From Chitinophaga sp. XS-30 (lineage in GTDB: Bacteria > Bacteroidota > Bacteroidia > Chitinophagales > Chitinophagaceae): a stretch of DNA of 64,000 bases. Made by a program: the position numbers and the translations under genes. Location of the stretch: positions 2,354,032 to 2,418,031 of the forward strand of contig NZ_CP043006.1 in NCBI RefSeq assembly GCF_008086345.1, written 5' to 3'. Shown one piece after another: positions 26,328 through 36,124 of the stretch; the first letter of the stretch is position 1, and each line of letters starts with the position of its first letter. The notes beneath the pieces were generated by a model that saw nothing but the letters and a program-made list of their open reading frames with translations, made no database searches and was not told the DNA's origin.

Positions 26328-27290
26328 ATGAACAACTGGCATGGACGTACAGACGGAACAACACCTGATGCCTTGCGCTGGCACCAGGTGGTACAGATCG
26401 CGCGGGAAACATTGCCCGTGCTGGAACTGGGCCGGAAAGGCATAGCCTTCCTGGGTTTTGCTTGCGATGAAGGCGTCCGCCGGAACAAAGGGCGGACAGG
26501 TGCGGCGGCTGGTCCGGATGCCCTGCGGAAGATGTGCGCAGGTTTTCCCGTGCATTTCGATGAACATTTGCTTGTTGACGCCGGTGATGTGATCTGCCCG
26601 CGCGGGGACCTGGAAGCCGCGCAGGAAGAGCTTTCCGGCAGGGTGGCGGGGATCATGGCGGCAGGGTATCTGCCGGTGATCTTCGGCGGCGGCCATGAAA
26701 TTGCGTACGGCCATGAACGTGGTATCCGGCGCTTCATGCCGCCGGAACAACAGCTCGGCATCATCAATTTCGATGCGCATTTCGATCTGCGGGAGCCGGG
26801 GGAAGAAGGCGCCAGCTCCGGCACCGGGTTCTGGCAAATGGCACAGGACAGGCGGTCTGCCGGTATGCCCTTCCATTATCTCGCCCTGGGCATCCAGCAG
26901 CACAGCAATACCCGCCGGTTGTTCGATACCGCGGAAAAACTGGGCGCGGAATATCTGCCCGCCTCTCTCTTTCAACCCAAATATCACGATCAGCTCGTAG
27001 ACGCTATACAGGCCTTTATAGGCCGGAATGACCGGATCTATCTCACCGTCTGCCTCGATGTGTTCGCCGCCTCATACGCCCCCGGCGTCAGCGCTACGGC
27101 TTACAACGGCCTTGTGCCGGATGCCCTCTTCCTCGACTGTTTCCGTACCGTGCTGCGCAGCGGAAAACTGGCCGGGGTAGACATTGCCGAACTTAATCCT
27201 TCGCTGGACATCGATAACCGCACCGCAAAACTTGCGGCATCACTGGTGTTCGAGACCGTGATGAACTATTTTACCTGGGAACGGCATTGA
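26328..27290 (+). CDS. hutG: Formimidoylglutamase
   Basis: A 320-residue arginase-superfamily enzyme that hydrolyses N-formimino-L-glutamate to glutamate and formamide, the last step of this Hut variant. Metal-binding motifs of the family are visible: FGGGHEIAYG, NFDAHFDLRE and LDVFAASYAPGVSATA, plus DIAELNPSLDIDNRTAKL. Choice of HutG rather than arginase or agmatinase rests on these motifs and on its place after hutHUI. Ends 80 bases before the next gene; a weak 6-bp hairpin lies at 27322-27339. Confidence 0.93.
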   Translation: MNNWHGRTDGTTPDALRWHQVVQIARETLPVLELGRKGIAFLGFACDEGVRRNKGRTGAAAGPDALRKMCAGFPVHFDEHLLVDAGDVICPRGDLEAAQEELSGRVAGIMAAGYLPVIFGGGHEIAYGHERGIRRFMPPEQQLGIINFDAHFDLREPGEEGASSGTGFWQMAQDRRSAGMPFHYLALGIQQHSNTRRLFDTAEKLGAEYLPASLFQPKYHDQLVDAIQAFIGRNDRIYLTVCLDVFAASYAPGVSATAYNGLVPDALFLDCFRTVLRSGKLAGVDIAELNPSLDIDNRTAKLAASLVFETVMNYFTWERH

Positions 27291-27339
27291 GGTTGCTCCC
27301 TCCGCCGCATAAAAACAACGCCACCGGCATTGACCGGTG

Positions 27340-27370
27340 TTTGAGAATGTCCCGAACTGTTTTACATTCG
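27340..27370 (+). promoter_or_regulatory. Promoter of the YfcE-like phosphoesterase gene
   Basis: TTTG at 27340-27343, a 19-base spacer, then TACATTCG at 27363-27370 (one mismatch to TAnnTTTG), five bases before the ATG at 27375. Spacing fits the Bacteroidota -33/-7 promoter; the message would be almost leaderless. Confidence 0.5.
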
Positions 27371-27374
27371 CAGG

Positions 27375-27863
27375 ATGAAGATCGGTTTGATGTCTGATAC
27401 ACATGGATACCTGCACCCGCAGGTTTTTCGCTATTTCGAACAGGTAGACCAGGTCTGGCATGCCGGGGATATCGGCTCCGTGGAGCTGGCGGACCAGCTG
27501 GAAGCCTTCAAACCCTTCCGCGCCGTGTACGGGAACATCGACGGTCAGGATATCCGTATCCGTTACCCGGAACACAACCTCTTTATCTGCGAAGGCGTAA
27601 AGGTCTGGATGACCCACATCGGGGGATATCCTCCCAAATATACGCCCGCGCTCAAGCCTTACATCCGGGAGAAACGCCCCAAACTGTTTATCAGCGGGCA
27701 TTCCCATATTTTGAAGATCGTGCCCGATCCGGCATTGGGTTTGCTACATATAAACCCGGGTGCCTGCGGCAAACAGGGTTGGCATAAAGTGAAGACACTG
27801 GTGCGCTTTGAATTGCTGAACGGGGAAATTAAAGGAATGGAAGTGATCGAATTGCCCGATTGA
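27375..27863 (+). CDS. YfcE/MJ0936-family metallophosphoesterase
   Basis: A 162-residue calcineurin-like phosphoesterase of the YfcE type, acting on phosphodiesters or nucleotide derivatives. Metal-binding motifs: SDTHGYLHP (DxH), WHAGDIGS (GD), YGNIDGQD (GN), THIGGYPPK (H), and SGHSHI (GHxH). Cytoplasmic, full length for the family. The following DUF4421 gene starts 30 bases downstream. Confidence 0.92.
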   Translation: MKIGLMSDTHGYLHPQVFRYFEQVDQVWHAGDIGSVELADQLEAFKPFRAVYGNIDGQDIRIRYPEHNLFICEGVKVWMTHIGGYPPKYTPALKPYIREKRPKLFISGHSHILKIVPDPALGLLHINPGACGKQGWHKVKTLVRFELLNGEIKGMEVIELPD

Positions 27864-27892
27864 TCCCTTGCACTGACACACCTGCAACTGTT

Positions 27893-28924
27893 ATGATGAT
27901 GCGAAACGCTGTTCTGCTGATTTTGATGTCCGTACTTGTTACCACAGCATCCGCACAATGGTACAAGACGGAAAATGATACTGCATACGTGGCCGATTAC
28001 ACGCGGGACCTGACCGTGCGCCTGTACGGCTCCCGAAAGTATAATTACTATGATCTGAAAGACAGCCGCCTGAAAAAAGAATTGCTGTATCGCCCGAATA
28101 CCGGCACCAATCTGGGATTTGGCGTCAATTATAAGTTCGTGGGGCTGAACATCGGCATCAACTTTCCTTTTGTCAATGACCATAAAAGCGAGTTCGGCGA
28201 TACGAAGTATATCGATCTGCAGGCGCATCTCTATCTCCGCAAGTTCGTGGTGGATTTCTATGGGCAGTATTATGAGGGGTATTACCAGGCGGAAAGGAAA
28301 CCGAGGGCGTTCAACTCCGCACAACAGGGGCTGGTGGCCCTCCGGCCTGATCTGGAGAACGAGAGCCTGGGGCTGAGCGTACAGTATATTTTCAACGATG
28401 AGCGATTCTCTTACCGGGCCGCCTATCTGCAGAACGAATACCAGAAGCGAAGCGCCGGTTCCCTGATGGTGGGCGCGGAGGCATTTGCCTGGCAGATGCG
28501 GGCGGATTCAGCACTGATCCCGTCTGATTTTGGTCATCCCGGCTTTTTTGATAATGAACCGTTCTCCCGTACCGGCGCGGTGAGCCTGGCCGTGAATATC
28601 GGTTACGCGCATACGTTCGTGATCCTGAAACATTTTTTCATTACTGCTTCCCTGTCTGCCGCTGGTGGCATCAATCACTCCGGCTTTCGTTATGGGGACG
28701 GGCGGCCGCGAATGCGCGCTTTCGGCTGGCAGCTCAACAATACGGTACGCTTTGCCGCGGGGTACAACTCCCGGAGATGGTTTGCCGGCCTGCATTATGT
28801 GGATATAACAACGCGTGGGGCTTCTCCCGTTGCCGGTGCCCACCAGAACTTTGGCGCCGGGAATATGCGCTTCAGCGTGGCCCGGCGGTTCAGCCTGAAA
28901 AAGCCTTTGATCGGGAAGTTTTAA
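27893..28924 (+). CDS. DUF4421-family outer-membrane protein
   Basis: A 343-residue exported protein; three consecutive ATG codons begin at 27893 and lead into a signal peptide ending TTASAQ. The mature part is rich in alternating aromatic beta-strands typical of an outer-membrane barrel, matching Bacteroidota DUF4421 proteins (DLTVRLYGSRKYNYYDL near the start, GTNLGFGVNYKFVGLNIG). No function is known for the family. Conserved C-terminal strand ends RRFSLKKPLIGKF. Confidence 0.75.
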   Translation: MMMRNAVLLILMSVLVTTASAQWYKTENDTAYVADYTRDLTVRLYGSRKYNYYDLKDSRLKKELLYRPNTGTNLGFGVNYKFVGLNIGINFPFVNDHKSEFGDTKYIDLQAHLYLRKFVVDFYGQYYEGYYQAERKPRAFNSAQQGLVALRPDLENESLGLSVQYIFNDERFSYRAAYLQNEYQKRSAGSLMVGAEAFAWQMRADSALIPSDFGHPGFFDNEPFSRTGAVSLAVNIGYAHTFVILKHFFITASLSAAGGINHSGFRYGDGRPRMRAFGWQLNNTVRFAAGYNSRRWFAGLHYVDITTRGASPVAGAHQNFGAGNMRFSVARRFSLKKPLIGKF

Positions 28925-28948
28925 GCGTTTTATTTTGTTCGTGCCACA

Positions 28949-29578
28949 TCACAGCATTTCTATTTCCCGCTCCATGTTTTCCCTTGCTTTCTTCTCATAT
29001 TTTTCCCGGAAAGCAGCCGTTCTGTAAATGCCCGTCTGACCCAGAAAATGTTTCAATACCCGCCTTCTCCCTTTTTTATAGAAGTAAGCGGGATAAAGGG
29101 AGTATTCCTTCCTGATCTGTTGCGTGTAGGCGTTATAGAGAGCAGGGGAGGCGCCGAGGATATGGAGGTCAAAGTCCAGGAAATAATCCAGGTCCGGGTC
29201 AGCCAGCGGGTTCTGATGCCCGTGTGTAGCCATAATGAAGGCATGCACTTTTTGCTGTTTTTCTTTCGGGTAACCGATCTTTTTGAGGAACTGTAACGCT
29301 TCCTGCGCACTTTTTTCCTCATTATCATGCCGGGTGGCTTTATATACAAGGTCGTGATAATAGATCGCAAATAACAGGCTGTCGTTATCCACGATCAGGG
29401 GCGCATATTGTTGCTGAAGCGTAAGCAGGTCGCTAAGATGCCGGGTATTATGGTAATACCGGCCGGGAGCGCTATATTGCGCCAGTATCTTCTCCATTTC
29501 ATCCGCGGCGGCGGATGGAGGGCTGCCGTGACGATCATTGAGCTGCAGCCAGTATTCCCTGATCTCGTCCATATGCAT
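28949..29578 (-). CDS. HD-superfamily metal-dependent phosphohydrolase (COG4339-like)
   Basis: A 209-residue protein resembling predicted HD-type phosphohydrolases. Landmarks: RYYHNTRHLSDLL (first His), AIYYHDLVYKATRHDNEEKSA (HD motif), MATHGHQ, and a late aspartate in DFDLHILG. ATG at 29578 (or 29572) is chosen because an upstream start at 29665 would run through the aconitase terminator. The substrate is not known. It is downstream of aconitase on the same strand but separated by a terminator, so likely its own transcript. Confidence 0.8.
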   Translation of the reverse strand: MHMDEIREYWLQLNDRHGSPPSAAADEMEKILAQYSAPGRYYHNTRHLSDLLTLQQQYAPLIVDNDSLLFAIYYHDLVYKATRHDNEEKSAQEALQFLKKIGYPKEKQQKVHAFIMATHGHQNPLADPDLDYFLDFDLHILGASPALYNAYTQQIRKEYSLYPAYFYKKGRRRVLKHFLGQTGIYRTAAFREKYEKKARENMEREIEML

Positions 29579-29627
29579 GGAGATTATTTTGCAAATAACG
29601 GGCCAGAGGGAATGCTTGTAATGGCGC

Positions 29628-29656
29628 AAAAAAGCCCCGTCCGGTATGGACGGGGC
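29628..29656 (-). terminator. Intrinsic terminator of the aconitase gene
   Basis: On the minus strand GCCCCGTCC and its complement form a perfect 9-bp stem with a 5-base loop, followed by six T, 26 bases after the aconitase stop. Confidence 0.85.
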
Positions 29657-29681
29657 GTTATACATGGCTGTTAAAACGATG

Positions 29682-31952
29682 TTATTTTTTGCTGGCGAAC
29701 TGGGCCCTGATCACGTTCAGCGCACCGCCTTGCCTGAACCACTCGATCTGTTGTTCATTGTAGGTGTGGTTTACCGTGAAGGTGTCCTGCGTACCGTTGC
29801 TGTGAGACAATACAACGGTCAGCGGCTTGCCGGGAACGAAGCTGGTGAGGCCGATGATGTCGATGGTGTCATCTTCCCGCACTTTATCGTAATCGTCCTT
29901 GTCGTTGAAGGTCAATGCCAGCATGCCCTGTTTTTTCAGGTTGGTTTCGTGGATACGGGCGAAGGATTTCACGAGTATGGCACGAACGCCCAGATGGCGG
30001 GGTTCCATGGCGGCGTGCTCACGGCTGGAGCCTTCGCCATAGTTCTCATCGCCTACCACAACGGAACCAACATTGGCGGCCTTATAGGCACGGGCGGTAG
30101 CGGGTACTGCGCCGTATTCGCCGGAAAGCTGGTTCTTTACGGAGTCTGTTTTATCATTGAACGCATTGATGGCGCCGATGAGCATGTTGTTGGAAATATT
30201 GTCCAGATGACCGCGGTACTTCAGCCAGGGGCCTGCCATGGAGATGTGGTCCGTAGTACATTTGCCTTTCGCTTTGATGAGGAGCTTCAGGCCTTTGAGG
30301 TCCGTTCCTTCCCAGGCTTTAAAAGGCGCCAGCAACTGAAGGCGTTCTGAAGTGGGGGATACGATCACCTCTACACCGCTGCCGTCTTCCGCAGGGGCCT
30401 GGTAACCGGCATCTTTCACCTCGAAGCCTTTCGGAGGCAGTTCAAAACCTGTGGGTTCATCCAGCATCACATCTTCTCCGTTCACGTTCTTCAGGGTATC
30501 CTTCAGCGGGTTGAAGGTAAGGTCCCCTGCAATGGCCAGCGCCGTTACGATCTCGGGAGAGGCAACAAAGGCGTGGGTGGAAGCAAGACCGTCGTTACGT
30601 TTCGCGAAGTTACGGTTGAAGGAAGTGATGATGGAGTTCTTGCGGTTGGGATCGTCTATATGACGTGCCCATTGACCGATACAGGGACCGCAGGCATTGG
30701 CCAGCACTACACCGCCGATCTGGTCGAAGGTATTCAGCAGGCCATCCCTTTCGATGGTATAACGAACCAGTTCGGAGCCGGGCGTGATCGTGAACTCGGA
30801 ATGGACTTTCAGTTTTTTATCGATAGCCTGTTTGGCCAGGGAGGCGGAACGGCTGATATCTTCGTAGGAAGAGTTGGTGCAGGAACCGATCAGGGCTACT
30901 TCGAGCTTCTCGGGCCAGTTGTTTTCCTTCACCGCCTGCGCGAATTTGGAGATCGGCCAGGCCAGATCGGGTGTAAAGGGACCGTTTACATAAGGTTCCA
31001 GCTCGTCCAGATTGATCTCGATCACCTGGTCGTAGAACTTGTCCGGGCTGGCGTAAACCGCTTCATCCGGACGAAGATGCTCTCTTACGCCATCAGCCAG
31101 GTCCGCAACTTCTGTACGGCCGGTGATCTTCAGGTAATCGGACATTTTCTGGTCGTATGCAAATACAGAACAGGTAGCACCGATCTCGGCGCCCATGTTA
31201 CAAATGGTGCCTTTACCGGTAGCGCTCATGCTGTCAGCGCCTTCGCCGAAATATTCCACGATGCAGCCCGTACCGCCTTTTACGGTGAGGATGCCGGCTA
31301 CCCGCAGGATCACGTCCTTGGGAGAAGCCCATCCGCTCAGCTTGCCGCTCAGTTTCACACCGATGAGCTTGGGCATTTTCAGCTCCCATGCGAGACCTGC
31401 CATCACGTCCACAGCATCCGCACCGCCTACACCGATGGCGAGCATGCCCAGACCGCCGGCATTGGGCGTATGGGAGTCCGTACCGATCATCATGCCGCCG
31501 GGGAAAGCATAATTCTCCAGTACTACCTGGTGAATGATGCCTGCACCGGGTTTCCAGAAACCGATACCGTATTTGTCAGAAATAGAAGACAGAAAATCGT
31601 AAACTTCCTTGTTGGTGCTGATAGCTGTGGCCAGATCCTCTGCTGCGCCTGTTTTCGCCTGTATCAGGTGATCGCAGTGCACGGTGGAAGGCACCGCCAC
31701 GGAGGCGCGCCCGCAGGTCATGAATTGCAATAATGCCATCTGGGCAGTGGCATCCTGCATGGCTACACGGTCCGGCGCAAACTCCACATAGGATTTGCCT
31801 CTCTCGAATGAAGATGTAGCAGGGGCATACAGGTGAGCATATAAGATCTTTTCAGCCAGTGTAAGCGGGCGACCTAACAACTTGCGGGTAGCTTCCACTT
31901 TACCCGGTAGTGCCGCATACAATTTTTTAATCATGTCAATATCAAACACCAT
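29682..31952 (-). CDS. Aconitate hydratase (mitochondrial-type)
   Basis: A 756-residue aconitase that isomerises citrate to isocitrate in the TCA cycle through a [4Fe-4S] cluster. It is of the mitochondrial/AcnA-like type found in Bacteroidota. Cluster and active-site motifs: [11 protein letters not shown] (first Cys) and [10 protein letters not shown] (other two), [26 protein letters not shown], and the swivel-domain [20 protein letters not shown] cut into GSSREHAA. Monocistronic: strong terminator after it and a divergent pspC promoter upstream. Confidence 0.95.
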   Translation of the reverse strand: MVFDIDMIKKLYAALPGKVEATRKLLGRPLTLAEKILYAHLYAPATSSFERGKSYVEFAPDRVAMQDATAQMALLQFMTCGRASVAVPSTVHCDHLIQAKTGAAEDLATAISTNKEVYDFLSSISDKYGIGFWKPGAGIIHQVVLENYAFPGGMMIGTDSHTPNAGGLGMLAIGVGGADAVDVMAGLAWELKMPKLIGVKLSGKLSGWASPKDVILRVAGILTVKGGTGCIVEYFGEGADSMSATGKGTICNMGAEIGATCSVFAYDQKMSDYLKITGRTEVADLADGVREHLRPDEAVYASPDKFYDQVIEINLDELEPYVNGPFTPDLAWPISKFAQAVKENNWPEKLEVALIGSCTNSSYEDISRSASLAKQAIDKKLKVHSEFTITPGSELVRYTIERDGLLNTFDQIGGVVLANACGPCIGQWARHIDDPNRKNSIITSFNRNFAKRNDGLASTHAFVASPEIVTALAIAGDLTFNPLKDTLKNVNGEDVMLDEPTGFELPPKGFEVKDAGYQAPAEDGSGVEVIVSPTSERLQLLAPFKAWEGTDLKGLKLLIKAKGKCTTDHISMAGPWLKYRGHLDNISNNMLIGAINAFNDKTDSVKNQLSGEYGAVPATARAYKAANVGSVVVGDENYGEGSSREHAAMEPRHLGVRAILVKSFARIHETNLKKQGMLALTFNDKDDYDKVREDDTIDIIGLTSFVPGKPLTVVLSHSNGTQDTFTVNHTYNEQQIEWFRQGGALNVIRAQFASKK

Positions 31953-32073
31953 GGAAATAAATAATTTAAGAGCGATTATACTAAAAATTGCACCGCGAAG
32001 TTAATCAATATCGATGAGTTTTTAAAGTTAAGGGTCGGTACGGTTGTTGTCTTTTGCCCGTTTTGGAATAACA

Positions 32074-32105
32074 TTTGCTATTCTTGTAAGATTATAATAA
32101 ATTTG
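32074..32105 (+). promoter_or_regulatory. Promoter of the PspC-domain gene
   Basis: TTTG at 32074-32077, a 20-base spacer and TAAATTTG at 32098-32105: a full match to the Bacteroidota -33/-7 consensus. The transcript would begin near 32112 and carry a 7-bp leader hairpin (AACCGGG at 32113-32119 with 32129-32135) ahead of the ATG at 32167. Confidence 0.75.
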
Positions 32106-32166
32106 ATATATGAACCGGGGTGCCGAAGCCCGGTTTACCGACCCTTGAAAAGACAAATATCGACTG

Positions 32167-32388
32167 ATGAACAAGATCAAGGACTTTGTTGAATGGAAGG
32201 CATTTGGCGTGTGCGCAGCTTTGGGCAACAAACTGGGCATTGCTACTTCCCGCATTCGTATTTTCTTCATTTATGCGACCTTTCTGACCATGGGTTCCCC
32301 GCTCATTGTTTATATGATCCTGGCTTTCTGGATGAACATCAAGCATTATATCACGAATGCCCGCAGAAATCCATTGCGTTATCTCTGA
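32167..32388 (+). CDS. PspC-domain small membrane protein
   Basis: A 73-residue protein made of one PspC domain: WKAFGVCAALGNKLGIATSRIRIFF followed by a hydrophobic segment (about residues 32-56). Split here: VCAALGNKLGIATSRIR is the family core. PspC-like proteins act in envelope stress responses, often binding anti-sigma or PspA/FtsH partners; no partner gene is adjacent. It has a strong promoter and a structured 5' leader, suggesting regulated expression. Confidence 0.85.
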   Translation: MNKIKDFVEWKAFGVCAALGNKLGIATSRIRIFFIYATFLTMGSPLIVYMILAFWMNIKHYITNARRNPLRYL

Positions 32389-32457
32389 TTTTTTTTTTAC
32401 TGCCGTTAAACTTCCCGCTCCGGTAACCATCTAACCGGTAACCATAACTTTAATTAT

Positions 32458-33253
32458 ATGTTGAGAAACTTAATGACGGGCTTCCTGCTGCTTGCAGGTT
32501 CCGTGTACCTGACTGCATGTGACAAGAACGAGTCTGCACAAAACGAATCCGCGCAATTGCAGATCGCATTGACAGATGATCCGGGGGACTATAAGGAGGT
32601 CTGGATCGATGTAAAGGAGATCCGCATTAACATGACCGGTCAGGATGATGCGGGATGGACCACATTGGCGGGCGTAAACACAGGCGCCTACAACCTGCTG
32701 GACCTGGTGAATGACAAAGACACCGTGCTGGTAGACGCTGTTATCCCCACCGGCACCATCAGCCAGATCAGGCTGGTATTGGGGGACAATAACTTCATCA
32801 TTACCAACAACGGGGAAAAACTGATGCTGCAAACCCCCAGCGCCCAGCAATCCGGCCTGAAGCTGAATATCCATCAGGCGGTAACAGGCGGCATCATTAA
32901 CAAATTGACCCTGGATTTTGACGTGGCCAAATCCATTGTGGAGACCGGCAGCGGCAAATACATCCTCAAACCCGTGATCCGTACCATACTGGAAGCTGTG
33001 GGCGGTAATATCAAAGGAGTGGTGTTACCGGACAGTGTGCAAACCGCCCGTATTGGCGATCGACGGTATGGATACCGTGGCCAGTACCTACAGTGCGGCA
33101 GGGGAATACCTGATCCGTGGTGTGGACGCAGGCACATATGCCCTGCATTTTATCCCTACCGACACTACGCTGGAGTCTTTTGTACAACCGGGTGTTGTGG
33201 TAAATCTTGGGCAAGTGACGGTAGCGGATACCGTTCAACTGGTCAAAAAATAA
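32458..33253 (+). pseudogene. DUF4382 lipoprotein gene with a +1 frameshift
   Basis: The lipoprotein (lipobox YLTAC) matches DUF4382 in residues ~35-180 (LQIALTDDPGDYKEVWIDV, GAYNLLDLVND, KLTLDFDVAKSIV). After SVQTA the frame is lost at about 33046; the +1 frame continues correctly as VLAIDGMDTVASTYSAAGEY, a carboxypeptidase-regulatory-like domain, ending at 33253. One extra base in the CCC at 33047-33049 explains it; removing it restores 264 residues. The unrepaired frame runs on to 33393 with non-native sequence. It is either a real inactivation or a sequencing error. Confidence 0.8.
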
Positions 33254-33274
33254 AGGTTTTCGAGAACGGAGAAT

Positions 33275-33305
33275 GCCGCGGTTCCCTTACAGGGCCGTGG
33301 CTTTT
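33275..33305 (+). terminator. Hairpin terminator after the DUF4382 gene
   Basis: GCCGCGG and CCCT pair with AGGG and CCGTGGC (one G-T pair and a two-base bulge) over a three-base loop, followed by TTTT. Confidence 0.6.
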
Positions 33306-33401
33306 CCATTTTGTACCCGTGCCTGATGAACCCTTTAATGCAGGATGGTACAACTTCATCCTGGCAGGAGGTTACGTTCGACCGGCGTTATGAAGCCCTT
33401 T

Positions 33402-33795
33402 TTATTCAAGATGATACAACGTCATTCCCTGGTAATGGTTCTGGAGTTGATGCACCATGATGTTGTTGGGAATATCCCCGCGTTTCATCGCGGTAATGCA
33501 GCACGATGTGGTTGTCTGACAAGAGTACGGTGAACGGGCCGCGTACCCAGGCTTCGCCATTCCCGTTAATGGGCGGTTCATCTGTTTTTTTGAATTTCAG
33601 TTTGACAAGCTGCTCCGCAGTCAGCGGAATGGGGAAAAGATCTTCTGCGGTGTACCAGTTTTCCTGCTCTTCGTGGGTCAGTACGCAAACCTGCCTGGTC
33701 TCGTGGTCAACCTGCAGTATTTTGCCGTCGAGCATCTGTTCTTCATACTTCGCGATCACCATATCACCGACCTTTAATTCTGAAAAATTAATCAT
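33402..33795 (-). pseudogene. Conserved Bacteroidota protein with a C-terminal +1 frameshift
   Basis: Start ATG at 33795 (MINFSELKVGDMVIAKYE), an SH3/KOW-like beta domain for the first ~60 residues, then LTAEQLVKLKFKK and GPFTVLLSDNHIVLHYRDE. After RDE the annotated frame gives an alien tail (to 33406), while the +1 frame gives GDIPNNIMVHQLQNHYQ and ends at 33402, which resembles the usual C-terminus of such proteins. One extra A in the GAAAC near 33490 accounts for it. Function unknown. The restored product would have 130 residues. It is 450 bases from another frameshift. Confidence 0.65.
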
Positions 33796-33936
33796 GGTGC
33801 CTTGTTTAGTTGGGTATGAATTTAACGAAAAAAAGGCAGAACCGGATGAGGTGCTGCCTTGAATATCATGGTGGCTCGGCCGCCGTGCCTGCAGCGGGGC
33901 AAATCCCGGCCGCGGCTTTCCTGCGGACATGTTTGA

Positions 33937-34770
33937 CTAAAGCGCGGGGCTCTTCACATGCACCGCTTCCCGGATGCGTACCAGCTCTTCCAGTAAAGGC
34001 TCCAGCAGATCCAGCCGGAGCATGTTGGCCCCGTCTGATTTGGCTTTGGAGGGTTCAGGATGCGTTTCGATGAAAAGACCGTCTGCCCCGGTTGCGATCG
34101 CTGCCTTTGCAATGGTGCCGATCATTTTGGGATTGCCGCCGGTAACGCCGCTGGTCTGGTTAGGTTGCTGAAGGGAATGTGTACAGTCCATGACCACGGG
34201 TACACCATGCCCTTTCATGATGGGGATGTTGCGGTAATCCACCACCAGGTCCTGATACCCGAAAGTAGTGCCTCTTTCCGTGAGCATGATATGTTTGTTG
34301 CCCGCCTGTTCGATCTTCTCCACGGCAAATTTCATGGCCTCACCGCTGACGAATTGCCCTTTTTTTACATTCACGAATTTGCCGGTATCGGCGGCGGCCA
34401 GCAGAATATCCGTCTGGCGGCAGAGGAATGCGGGGATCTGCAATACGTCTACAAAAGCTGCGGCCATGGCAGCTTCAGCGGCGGAGTGAATATCGGAAGT
34501 CACCGGCAGATTGAACTGCTGGCCCACCTTTTGCAGGAGGTCCAGCCCTTCAACATCACCTATCCCGGTAAAGGAATTGATGCTGGTACGGTTTGCCTTG
34601 CGATAGGAGGCCTTGAACACGTAAGGGATATTGAGGCGTTTGCAGATAGCGGACACTTTTTCAGCTATACCCATTACCAGGTCTTCATCTTCTATTACAC
34701 AAGGTCCGGCTATCAGGAAGAAGTTTTCAGGATTATATTGTTCTTTGAACAGTGCTTTTAATGTTTTCAT
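33937..34770 (-). CDS. kdsA: 3-deoxy-8-phosphooctulonate synthase
   Basis: KdsA condenses phosphoenolpyruvate with arabinose-5-phosphate to Kdo-8-phosphate, a committed step of LPS core/lipid A assembly. The 277-residue protein has family motifs FLIAGPCVIEDEDLV, KASYRKANRTSINSFTG, VTSDIHS, IPAFLCRQTDILLAAA, NVKKGQF, MLTERGTTFGY and VVMDCTHSLQQPN. Arg-Cys-Gln and related residues for PEP binding are intact. A candidate -7 box lies just upstream. Confidence 0.97.
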   Translation of the reverse strand: MKTLKALFKEQYNPENFFLIAGPCVIEDEDLVMGIAEKVSAICKRLNIPYVFKASYRKANRTSINSFTGIGDVEGLDLLQKVGQQFNLPVTSDIHSAAEAAMAAAFVDVLQIPAFLCRQTDILLAAADTGKFVNVKKGQFVSGEAMKFAVEKIEQAGNKHIMLTERGTTFGYQDLVVDYRNIPIMKGHGVPVVMDCTHSLQQPNQTSGVTGGNPKMIGTIAKAAIATGADGLFIETHPEPSKAKSDGANMLRLDLLEPLLEELVRIREAVHVKSPAL

Positions 34771-34789
34771 TTTGTCTTTTGTTATTGGT

Positions 34790-34797
34790 CAAATGTA
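34790..34797 (-). promoter_or_regulatory. Candidate -7 box of kdsA
   Basis: On the minus strand TACATTTG, an exact TAnnTTTG match, 19 bases before the kdsA ATG. No matching -33 box was found. Confidence 0.4.
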
Positions 34798-35014
34798 ACC
34801 TTGCGGCGCCACCCGAAAAGTGTCGGTTTACCGGTTTTCTGGCGCAAAATTAGGCTTATTTCCCGATATGCACTTTCTCATCCGGCTGATAATTCTGCAA
34901 CGATCTCTCAACATATCCCGCACCTGATTGTAATTGTATTGTCATTGTTTATCAGCACAACCCGCCTGATATAACAAGGGAAACCTAAATTTGGCAACAA
35001 TTCCAAACGGCTGT

Positions 35015-35974
35015 ATGAAGAAAGACAAGATATTGGTCATCGGCGCCTGCGGGCAGATAGGGGTGGAGCTTACGCTTGCCCTGCGAAAGATGTATGGCGA
35101 CAATAATGTGGTGGCTTCCGATCTGCGTGAGGAGCACGACCTGCTCAAGGGCAGCGGCCCCTACGTTTCGCTGGACGTGATGAACAAGGAAATGCTGCAT
35201 GTGCTGGTGATCCGTCACAATATTACCCAGGTGTACCTGCTGGCTGCCATTCTTTCCGCTACCGGCGAAAAGAACCCGCTGCTGGCCTGGCATATCAATA
35301 TGCAGAGCCTGCTCAACGTTATGGATATTGCCAAGGAAGAGGGGCTGGACAAGGTGTACTGGCCCAGTTCCATCGCCGTATTCGGCCCGGATTCCCCGAA
35401 AGAATCCACTCCCCAGCACACGATTATCGAACCAACGACCATTTATGGCATCAGCAAATTTGCCGGAGAGCGCTGGTGCGAATACTATAATCACCGTTAT
35501 GGCGTAGATGTGCGCAGCCTCCGCTATCCCGGCCTGATCAGCTATAAATCCGCCCCGGGCGGCGGTACAACGGACTATGCCGTAGAGATCTATCACGATG
35601 CGCTGGATGAAGGCAATTACAAGTGTTTCCTGACAGAAGACACCTATCTGCCCATGATGTACATGCCCGATGCCATCCGCGCTACCATTGAACTGATGGA
35701 GGCGGACAATGCAAAGATCAGCGTACGTTCAGGCTACAACCTTTCCGGTATGAGCTTTTCCCCGAAGGAAATTGCCGCAGCCATTCACAAACGCCTGCCT
35801 GATTTTACCATCAGCTATGAACCGGATTACCGCCAGCAGATCGCGGACGGCTGGCCCAAGAGCATTGACGACAGCCTGGCTGCGAAAGACTGGGGCTGGA
35901 AGCCGGAGTTCGACCTGGAGAAGATGACGGACGATATGCTGAAGAACCTGAAACAACAGAAGGGAATGCAGTAA
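35015..35974 (+). CDS. SDR-type L-threonine 3-dehydrogenase-like epimerase/dehydratase
   Basis: A 319-residue extended short-chain dehydrogenase; ATG at 35015 is preferred over an upstream TTG. Rossmann motif ILVIGACGQIGVELTLAL, catalytic Ser in WPSSIAVFG and YxxxK in YGISKFAGERW. The overall pattern (SLRYPGLISYKSAPGGGTTD, MYMPDAIRATIELM, SGYNLSGMSFSP) is that of the SDR threonine dehydrogenases of Bacteroidota, which oxidise L-threonine to 2-amino-3-oxobutyrate with NAD+. The aminoketobutyrate ligase partner is not visible here. A TAAATTTG -7-like box lies at 34986-34993. Confidence 0.85.
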   Translation: MKKDKILVIGACGQIGVELTLALRKMYGDNNVVASDLREEHDLLKGSGPYVSLDVMNKEMLHVLVIRHNITQVYLLAAILSATGEKNPLLAWHINMQSLLNVMDIAKEEGLDKVYWPSSIAVFGPDSPKESTPQHTIIEPTTIYGISKFAGERWCEYYNHRYGVDVRSLRYPGLISYKSAPGGGTTDYAVEIYHDALDEGNYKCFLTEDTYLPMMYMPDAIRATIELMEADNAKISVRSGYNLSGMSFSPKEIAAAIHKRLPDFTISYEPDYRQQIADGWPKSIDDSLAAKDWGWKPEFDLEKMTDDMLKNLKQQKGMQ

Positions 35975-36124
35975 GCATGTTTGCCTGCCGGGCGCCGCAG
36001 CAACATCCGGCGGCAGTTAAAATATATTGCGGGTAAATCGCACACAAAAATATTTCGCAAGCAGAAAGCAGCAGCAGATGAAAAATGAAAGCCGGAAGCA
36101 ATTGGCCTCCGGCTTTTCTATTAT

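Noticed and set aside
27322..27339. Terminator after hutG
   Set aside because: Only a 6-bp stem with a poor T-tail; kept as a weak note in the hutG entry.
29579..29665. Longer N-terminus of the HD phosphohydrolase
   Set aside because: It would translate through the aconitase terminator and adds residues unlike the family.
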